NCBI GenBank assembly: GCA_013331125.1
Contig: DUGW01000048.1
Coordinates: forward strand, 1-9,188
Length of the DNA: 9,188 nucleotides
Source: Candidatus Woesearchaeota archaeon
GTDB taxonomy: Archaea > Nanoarchaeota > Nanoarchaeia > Woesearchaeales > UBA11576
Direction of reading: 5' to 3'
In this document: one piece after another, positions 1-4,132 of the stretch
How positions within the stretch are numbered: the first letter of the stretch is position 1
Layout: every line of letters starts with the position of its first letter
Program-made: the position numbers and the translations under genes
Notes under the pieces: generated by a model
Seen by the model: the letters and a program-made list of their open reading frames with translations, nothing else
Database searches by the model: none
Told to the model about the DNA's origin: nothing

Positions 1-353
1 ACGACCTTACAGTCCTTGGTGACTGCCTTGAAGGAATCATCGATCCTGTCCTTCATCCTTCGGACCTTCCTCTTGATGGCAGCAGGGACCACATCATACT
101 TGACGACCTCTGTGAAAGCAGAATCGCCCTGAACCTTGACCACCTTGAAGGTGATGTTGATGTGCTGCTTCTTGACATTGCCTGACAGGATCATGAGGTT
201 AAGGGTCATGGACCTGTCCATCAAGGAATTCGGTTCGTAAGCCATAGACTGGCCTAATTCCCTCTGTTGGAAGATTTTAGGAGCAAAAACTGAGTAAAAC
301 CTCTTCCTGCGCCATTTATCGACTGTTTTGACTTTTTTAGCTGCTTTAGCCAT
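1..353 (-). CDS. rps3ae: 30S ribosomal protein eS1 (S3ae), 5' part; 3' end outside window
   Basis: Component of the small ribosomal subunit, found in archaea and eukaryotes as eS1 (S3ae). The frame is open from the ATG at 353 to the left edge and gives about 117 residues, roughly the first half of a protein that is usually near 200 aa. The N-terminus is lysine-rich (MAKAAKKVKTVDKWRRK), followed by FAPKIFQQRELGQSMA, then the MTLNLM stretch, HINITFKVVKV, and VRRMKDRID. This order matches the archaeal S3ae family. The ATG is preceded by a TATA box about 58 nt upstream and a short A-rich leader with only a weak AAGG. It appears to be transcribed alone: the next gene on the same strand ends about 450 bp upstream. 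The family call is by recognition of the protein sequence and is confident. Confidence 0.93.
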   Translation of the reverse strand, partial: MAKAAKKVKTVDKWRRKRFYSVFAPKIFQQRELGQSMAYEPNSLMDRSMTLNLMILSGNVKKQHINITFKVVKVQGDSAFTEVVKYDVVPAAIKRKVRRMKDRIDDSFKAVTKDCKV

Positions 354-405
354 ATTTTAACGCCTTATGTTTCAATCTGAGTATTTTTGTGTGGAAATTG
401 AGGGT

Positions 406-417
406 GTTTATAAAGAT
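406..417 (-). promoter_or_regulatory. TATA box of the eS1 gene
   Basis: On the minus strand the core is CTTTATAAAC. Transcription would start about 26 nt downstream, near 384, giving a leader of about 30 nt before the ATG at 353. This is the only good TATA element close to the gene. Confidence 0.7.
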
Positions 418-437
418 TTGGGATGGGAGAGGCAGGA

Positions 438-447
438 GTATATAATA
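438..447 (+). promoter_or_regulatory. TATA box upstream of a candidate structured RNA
   Basis: GTATATAATA on the plus strand. A start about 26 nt downstream falls near 469-474, just before the long inverted repeat that begins at 475. No protein gene follows on this strand until 1529, so if the element is used its product is likely an RNA. The same bases also read as an AT-rich element on the minus strand, so the orientation is not proven. Confidence 0.4.
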
Positions 448-448
448 T

Positions 449-474
449 GGGGGAGGGGGAGGGAGAGGTAGGGG
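449..474 (+). other. G-quadruplex-type motif
   Basis: Four G-runs of 5, 5, 3 and 4 bases (449-453, 455-459, 461-463, 471-474) are separated by loops of 1, 1 and 7 bases. This satisfies the usual G3+N1-7 quadruplex pattern. It sits in a longer purine tract (about 418-474), between the plus-strand TATA box and the putative RNA, and just behind the eS1 promoter. Confidence 0.5.
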
Positions 475-632
475 CTGCAGAAAGTTTCGCCTCCGGCGGT
501 TGCTGCCGGGCTCCGTGCTCGGATTGTCAATCGGTGGGTGCCGTATCCCCGTAAGGGACAACCCCCTCCGGCACTTCAAACATATCTTCTAAGGCACTAC
601 GCGTAGGGCAGCAACGCAACTTTCTGCAGGAT
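470..632 (+). ncRNA. candidate structured RNA, family not recognised
   Basis: A perfect 12-bp inverted repeat (475-486 with 618-629) encloses a perfect 9-bp repeat (499-507 with 607-615). Between them on the 5' side is a small hairpin CGCC-TCC-GGCG (488-498), so the whole would form a three-way junction. Inside lies a 6-bp stem GTGCCG/CGGCAC (538-543 with 569-574) and the 10-base palindrome CTACGCGTAG (597-606). A TATA box lies at the right distance for a plus-strand start. I looked for RNase P signatures (the GAGGAAAGUCC-type region), the SRP RNA helix 8, 5S rRNA and tRNA T-arms, and found none. Because the stems pair perfectly, the strand cannot be decided from the pairing. A minus-strand transcript starting near 629 from TTATTTAAAG is also possible. 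Confidence 0.4.
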
Positions 633-647
633 AAAGACCCATAGAAA

Positions 648-657
648 TCTTTAAATA
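648..657. promoter_or_regulatory. TATA-like element between the two structured regions
   Basis: TCTTTAAATA on plus, TATTTAAAGA on minus. Read rightward it would start a transcript near 680, inside the first of the two hairpins downstream. Read leftward it would start one near 627, at the edge of the 12-bp inverted repeat. The element is nearly symmetric and its direction cannot be settled from sequence. Confidence 0.3.
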
Positions 658-669
658 ACATCCCGGGAA

Positions 670-723
670 ACCAATCCTCACCTTTAGCGAGGTTGGTCAG
701 GGACGGACATCTGTCTGTTCCTG
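670..723 (+). other. pair of adjacent stable hairpins, possible RNA element
   Basis: The first hairpin pairs ACCAA and CCTC (670-679, one bulged T) with GAGG and TTGGT (689-697). The second pairs 698-708 with 713-723, leaving a 4-base loop. On plus-strand RNA the second stem needs two G-U pairs (702/719, 705/716). On the minus strand these become A-C mismatches, so the structure favours rightward transcription. The hairpins could be the 3' part of the RNA starting near 470 or a separate small RNA. No protein reading frame is credible here. Confidence 0.35.
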
Positions 724-807
724 GCCTCTCATAGCCCTATTCTACCACATACAGATGCGGCATGTCCTGACAGTCCTCGAAGACCCTTGCAATCTTCGAT
801 GACCAAC

Positions 808-873
808 TCAGGAGACATCATTGCTGAGGAACTGCTCCCGCTTGATGTCATCGGTGATATTCATCACAAAGCT
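808..873 (-). pseudogene. C-terminal remnant of the regulator after the in-frame TAG
   Basis: The 21 codons between the TAG and the TGA at 808-810 read SFVMNITDDIKREQFLSNDVS. This has the pattern of the last RAM strand followed by the D-I-K-R-E-type tail of archaeal Lrp proteins, in the same frame and with no gap, so only one codon separates the two parts. Conservation of this tail suggests that the stop arose recently, or that it is an error or is read through. Confidence 0.65.
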
Positions 874-1251
874 CTACCCTATATCGAACTTGCCCTTCAA
901 TCCCGACAGGAAATCGTCGACATCCCTCAACTCCCTGAACACAAGCTCAACCAGCAGATCATACTCCGAATCTGTCCGATATAAAGAGTTCACATTGGGG
1001 TGGTCCTGAAGATAGTCCAAGACCTCAGACCGGTTTGAACCGACCTTCAATGCGACATTCGTCTTGGCATTGAAGCCAAGCTTCCTGAAATCTATCAGGC
1101 TCGAATGCTTCGTGATGAACTCCTTCTCGTACCTGCGCACATTGTCATATATCGTCGTGACAGGAATGTGCGTACGACGAGAGATGTTCGTCAACCGCTG
1201 CCTCGCATCCCTACGAAGGTAGGACAAGATCAACAAGTCCTTCCTCTTCAT
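874..1251 (-). CDS. Lrp/AsnC-type regulator, RAM domain cut short by TAG
   Basis: Probable DNA-binding transcriptional regulator of 125 aa. Residues 5-45 form the winged helix-turn-helix (DLLILSYLRRDARQRL, then an HTH with VTTIYDNVRRYEK). Residues 58-125 are a RAM (ligand-sensing) domain with visible strands NAKTNVALKV, VNSLYRT and YDLLVELVF and helices between them. The reading frame stops at a TAG after FDIG. Without that stop it would run 21 codons further to the TGA at 808 and supply the last strand and the KREQF tail. The product is therefore likely to lack the strand that completes the fold and the dimer interface. The ATG is well supported by GAGGTG at 1256-1261, four bases upstream. 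It is either a recently inactivated gene or a working short form; a sequencing error is the third option. Confidence 0.75.
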   Translation of the reverse strand: MKRKDLLILSYLRRDARQRLTNISRRTHIPVTTIYDNVRRYEKEFITKHSSLIDFRKLGFNAKTNVALKVGSNRSEVLDYLQDHPNVNSLYRTDSEYDLLVELVFRELRDVDDFLSGLKGKFDIG

Positions 1252-1255
1252 GGTA

Positions 1256-1261
1256 CACCTC
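1256..1261 (-). promoter_or_regulatory. Shine-Dalgarno site of the small regulator
   Basis: GAGGTG on the minus strand, four bases before the ATG at 1251. It decides the start codon and implies a leadered mRNA. Confidence 0.6.
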
Positions 1262-1298
1262 GTGCTGTTTTTTCCTTCTTGCCACCGAAGGGGTCACT

Positions 1299-1353
1299 GA
1301 AGGGAAGAGCAGGTGTTTGGTGGCCGAAGATCGCTCTTGGAGCCCTTCCCTTC
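1299..1353. repeat. 9-bp inverted repeat GAAGGGAAG/CTTCCCTTC
   Basis: The perfect 9-bp arms lie at 1299-1307 and 1345-1353. A competing 6-bp pair AAGAGC/GCTCTT shares bases with the left arm, and GCCACC (1281-1286) can pair with GGTGGC (1319-1324). On the minus strand this would lie in the leader of the small regulator if transcription starts further upstream. The alternatives exclude each other, so this could be a switchable leader or chance. Confidence 0.3.
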
Positions 1354-1357
1354 TAAG

Positions 1358-1408
1358 TCACTGCAACAGAAACATCACTACAAAAATCACTGCAAAATAA
1401 TCCACTGC
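1358..1408. repeat. short direct repeats TCACTRCAA
   Basis: TCACTGCAA at 1358-1366, TCACTACAA at 1375-1383, TCACTGCAA at 1387-1395, and a partial CCACTGC at 1402-1408. They lie between two divergently transcribed regulator genes, a usual place for operators, but the spacing (17, 12 and about 15 bp) is irregular. Confidence 0.35.
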
Positions 1409-1437
1409 TCCCCTTGACTAGTACATAGGGCAGGAAA

Positions 1438-1460
1438 GTGTATAAAACTTCTTAGAAGAA
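1438..1460 (+). promoter_or_regulatory. upstream TATA-like element with adjoining CTTCTTAGAAG dyad
   Basis: AGTGTATAAAA (1437-1447) has an A-rich TFB-type stretch before it and is followed directly by CTTCT-T-AGAAG (1448-1458). It could be a second promoter of the tandem regulator with an operator at its downstream edge. Read on the minus strand it could serve the small regulator with a long leader. Confidence 0.3.
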
Positions 1461-1471
1461 ATTTTCCCCAA

Positions 1472-1505
1472 TCGCAAAACTTATATATTTGAATTGCGTA
1501 TATAG
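1472..1505 (+). promoter_or_regulatory. main promoter of the tandem Lrp gene, TATA box inside a CGCAA/TTGCG dyad
   Basis: GCAAAAC (a good TFB recognition stretch) precedes TTATATAT (1481-1488). A start near 1508-1511 leaves a leader of about 20 nt containing GGGGGAAG. The TATA box is flanked by CGCAA (1473-1477) and TTGCG (1494-1498), whose centres are 21 bp, or two helical turns, apart. Such a layout would fit binding of a dimeric regulator that blocks TBP. A second TATATA at 1499-1504 lies about 28 bp before the ATG and could give a leaderless transcript. Confidence 0.5.
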
Positions 1506-1528
1506 AAAATATCGGGGGAAGTACTTAA

Positions 1529-2551
1529 ATGGGCGCTGAGCTGGATGCTAAAGACAAAAAGATACTTTCTGAACTAGACATGGATGCGCGCCAGTCGATA
1601 AGCTCGATCGCGAAAAAGGTGGGGCTGTCGAAAGAAGTCGTCAACTACAGGATAAAACAGCTAGAGAAAAGAGGGGTAATCACCGGATATTACACGGTCC
1701 TCAACGTAGCAAAACTGGGACTGATGTTCTGCAGGTTCTTCTCAAGGGTACAGAACGTCAACCTCGAGAAAGAAAAAGAGATCTACGAATTCGCGAAACA
1801 ATACCCGGAGGTATGCTGGGTGGTCAGCACTAAAGGGCCATGGGACCTCGCATTCGTGATACTCGTGAACAAGATAAACGAATTCAAGAGGATATGCGAC
1901 ACATTCTCATTCAAGTACGGCTCACACTTCCAGGAGAGGTACGTGAGCATAGCGACAAAGATCCACCACATGAAACACAAATACCTCTATGATACGAACA
2001 GGGACGAGGATAAGATCCTCGGCGGAGATGCCGAAGAGGAGACGATAGACGACACAGACTACAAGATACTCAGCATAATAGCGACCGACGCCAGGATGTC
2101 CACATTAGATATCGCACGGAAACTCAAGATAACACCGAACACGGTGAAGTACAGGATAAAGAAACTCGTCGAGAAGAATATAATACTCTGCTTCAGGGCA
2201 GCGATAGGGATAAAAGAGCTAGGCTACCAGAGACACAAAGTGATACTCACACTCCAGAACATGACAGAGAAGAAGACAAGAAGGATGATAGAGTTCCTCA
2301 AACAGAACAAGAACGTGACATACATAACAGAGTCTGTCGGGTGCGGCGATGTCGAGTTTGAGATCGACGTAAGAGGAAGCAATGAACTGCACGAGAACCT
2401 CAACGCCATAAGACACGAGTTCGGAGAGCTGATAAGGAACTACGACATATGCGTCACATATTCTGAAGAACAGGTGAACTACCTGCCGCTAAAGAACAGC
2501 GCGGCGAACATCCCGAGCAAGACACAACCCATCGATATAGAGGAAAGCTAA
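1529..2551 (+). CDS. tandem-duplicated Lrp/AsnC-type transcriptional regulator
   Basis: Probable DNA-binding regulator of 340 aa, about twice the usual Lrp length of about 150, made of two head-to-tail HTH-RAM units. Unit one has its winged HTH at about residues 5-55 (LDAKDKKILSELDMDARQSI, then KEVVNYRIKQLEKRGVITGYY) and a RAM-like domain at about 60-145. After an acidic linker (about 158-172) unit two has an HTH at about 173-222 (IDDTDYKILSIIATDARMST, NTVKYRIKKLVEKNIIL) and a RAM domain at about 230-312, with ESVGCGDVEFEIDV in the ligand-pocket region. One chain could thus act as a pseudo-dimer. The tail 315-340 is polar. The ATG follows GGGGGAAG. The TAA overlaps the stop of the convergent methyltransferase gene. 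The gene is monocistronic; targets and ligand cannot be told from the sequence. Confidence 0.88.
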   Translation: MGAELDAKDKKILSELDMDARQSISSIAKKVGLSKEVVNYRIKQLEKRGVITGYYTVLNVAKLGLMFCRFFSRVQNVNLEKEKEIYEFAKQYPEVCWVVSTKGPWDLAFVILVNKINEFKRICDTFSFKYGSHFQERYVSIATKIHHMKHKYLYDTNRDEDKILGGDAEEETIDDTDYKILSIIATDARMSTLDIARKLKITPNTVKYRIKKLVEKNIILCFRAAIGIKELGYQRHKVILTLQNMTEKKTRRMIEFLKQNKNVTYITESVGCGDVEFEIDVRGSNELHENLNAIRHEFGELIRNYDICVTYSEEQVNYLPLKNSAANIPSKTQPIDIEES

Positions 2552-4128
2552 CCTCTAGGTGCAGGAGTGGGACTAAAAAGCACAGAATCCCTCTCAGGCA
2601 TGCTCTTCCTAGCAAAAGTATACCTTATCTGCTGGTTATGGATACGCGTCGTGTGACTCCTCCTTGAAGCCTGCTTCAGACCCGCATCAGCATACACCTG
2701 AGCGAACTCATAGTTCTCTGCATGCGCAAAGCCAGCCTCAAGCATCTTCTCAGCATAGTCATCACCATAGCCCTCAATAAGATAATAAGGCGAGGGATCT
2801 ATAGGCTCCAGGTAAGCAGCATCCCTGAGGAAATCATCCACAAAACTGAAACCAGGGCTGCCAGGACGGCTGAGGGCACAGAACCTTTCAGCCAAGTACT
2901 CATCACAGGGAGTCCCATCAGGCATATGCAGGTACTTCATCCCTCCGGCCTCCTGATAAGAGTAACCCAAGAAACTCAGCAGAGTGGTGAAATTCGCAAG
3001 CACGACGCTGGAATCTTCAGCACTCATCTCATAGACAACCTCCACACCAAAAGGATCGGATGTCTTCTCCAAAGCACAGCAGACACTGCCATGACGGGTA
3101 GGTGAGAGGAAATCGTCATCAGGTATCTCTGCAGTATAGAGACCCTGCGCATACCTGACAAGATACTTCGTCATACGGGTCCTGCCATCGGCACTCACAC
3201 GGAGCCTAGGAGCTGCGAAACTAGGACCATTATGCCAATCCCAGACATGCATCACCCCATCATCACGCAAAAGATCGTAACACTGCCTGAAGAAAGGGGT
3301 AAGGTCTGACTGGTGGCAGATCGCAGCACCAGAGACTATAAGGTCCACATCCCCCTTCAACATCATAAGGCCAGGCTCAGAACCCATATCCGCAAAATTG
3401 CATCTGATGGCCTGAAGCACATCACCAGCCCTGATGATGCCGTCCCTGAACTCAGGTATGCTCTCGACGAGATAAGAATATGTCATATCAAGGGCATGAG
3501 AACTGACATCCATGTAAGTATAACGGACCCTGGAGAGGAACTCAGCCCGCCGACCTGCACGGCCACCGAGTTCAAGCACCAGCTCGAGAAGAGGATGGGC
3601 AGTATAACCGACACCGACTCCGGGCTCAAATATGTTGACGACCCTGCCTGAATAAAGAAGGCGACCAAGCTTATCCTCCAACGTCTTGCCAAGCATGGCA
3701 TTAGCATCCTTTGTTATGCCTGTCGCAGGCTCGATCTTACCGCCAAGATGGCGGGCAGCAGCGACAGAATCCCATTCATCAGCATATGTCTGGGTGCCGA
3801 TGTAACAGACAGCGTCCTTGACCAACTCCTTAGCCTCATATCTCTCACGAGGACCCCACTTACCAAGACCCAGCTTCTGGAATACACGCCCAAGCCTATC
3901 ATCACGAGAGAGTACCTTCGTCAGGTGATACAGGTTCACCCAGTTCTCCATATACTTCCTGGTTATACGAGAGTAACTTCCCGTCTTACACACAGGGAAA
4001 TCCCTGGAGGCGAAAGGTTCGAAGAGAGGAAGATAATCCGAACGCATGACAAACCCCTCTTTAGAACGATCCAACAAGAGCTCTCTCACCCTTAGCCTTC
4101 CTTCTTCCTTAAGCCTTTCACGATCCAT
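2548..4128 (-). CDS. SAM-dependent methyltransferase of unknown substrate
   Basis: 526-aa protein with a class I (Rossmann) methyltransferase domain at about residues 160-300. Motif I is NIFEPGVGVG (165-174), which binds the SAM methionine/adenosine side. The acidic end of strand 2 is in YTYMDVSS (Asp207). Motif IV is VDLIVSGAAICHQ (261-273), followed by FFRQCYDLLRDDGVMHVWDW (279-298), the usual 'report that the leader has finished' segment. The N-terminal 150 residues are charged and helical, and the last 200 contain no domain I recognise (YYLIEGYGDDYAEKMLEAGF near the end). I place the start at the ATG at 4128, behind GAGGTGA (4137-4143), rather than at the longer in-frame options that run back into the upstream gene. 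Only 4 nt separate it from the upstream stop, so the two are co-translated. The gene ends in TAG and overlaps the convergent gene tail to tail by 4 bases. Substrate unknown; small molecule, peptide, RNA and lipid are all open. Confidence 0.85.
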   Translation of the reverse strand: MDRERLKEEGRLRVRELLLDRSKEGFVMRSDYLPLFEPFASRDFPVCKTGSYSRITRKYMENWVNLYHLTKVLSRDDRLGRVFQKLGLGKWGPRERYEAKELVKDAVCYIGTQTYADEWDSVAAARHLGGKIEPATGITKDANAMLGKTLEDKLGRLLYSGRVVNIFEPGVGVGYTAHPLLELVLELGGRAGRRAEFLSRVRYTYMDVSSHALDMTYSYLVESIPEFRDGIIRAGDVLQAIRCNFADMGSEPGLMMLKGDVDLIVSGAAICHQSDLTPFFRQCYDLLRDDGVMHVWDWHNGPSFAAPRLRVSADGRTRMTKYLVRYAQGLYTAEIPDDDFLSPTRHGSVCCALEKTSDPFGVEVVYEMSAEDSSVVLANFTTLLSFLGYSYQEAGGMKYLHMPDGTPCDEYLAERFCALSRPGSPGFSFVDDFLRDAAYLEPIDPSPYYLIEGYGDDYAEKMLEAGFAHAENYEFAQVYADAGLKQASRRSHTTRIHNQQIRYTFARKSMPERDSVLFSPTPAPRG

Positions 4129-4132
4129 AGTA

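Larger units (their letters stand above)
354..807. other. 454-bp stretch without a protein gene
   Basis: This gap between the eS1 gene and the remnant C-terminus of the small regulator holds, from left to right, the eS1 leader and promoter, a purine tract with a quadruplex motif, a candidate structured RNA, a TATA-like element and two hairpins. From about 724 to 807 I see only weak pairing and no clear element. It is unusually long and structured for a compact archaeal genome, where most gaps in this window are under 170 bp. Confidence 0.7.

Noticed and set aside
346..579. 77-codon minus-strand frame overlapping the eS1 promoter
   Set aside because: Low-complexity proline/arginine translation crossing the TATA box and the structured region, and it overlaps the eS1 start.
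470..632. RNase P RNA, SRP RNA, 5S rRNA or tRNA identity for the structured region
   Set aside because: The conserved GAGGAAAGUCC-type, helix 8, 5S and T-arm signatures were looked for on both strands and not found.
797..860. Box C/D-like motifs (CGATGA, CTGA, TGATG) on the plus strand
   Set aside because: Spacings do not fit an archaeal C/D sRNA, and the bases are explained by the regulator's C-terminal codons on the minus strand.
874..876. TAG read as pyrrolysine
   Set aside because: Three other genes in the window end in TAG at sensible C-termini, so TAG is a normal stop, and no methylamine methyltransferase or pyl gene is present here.
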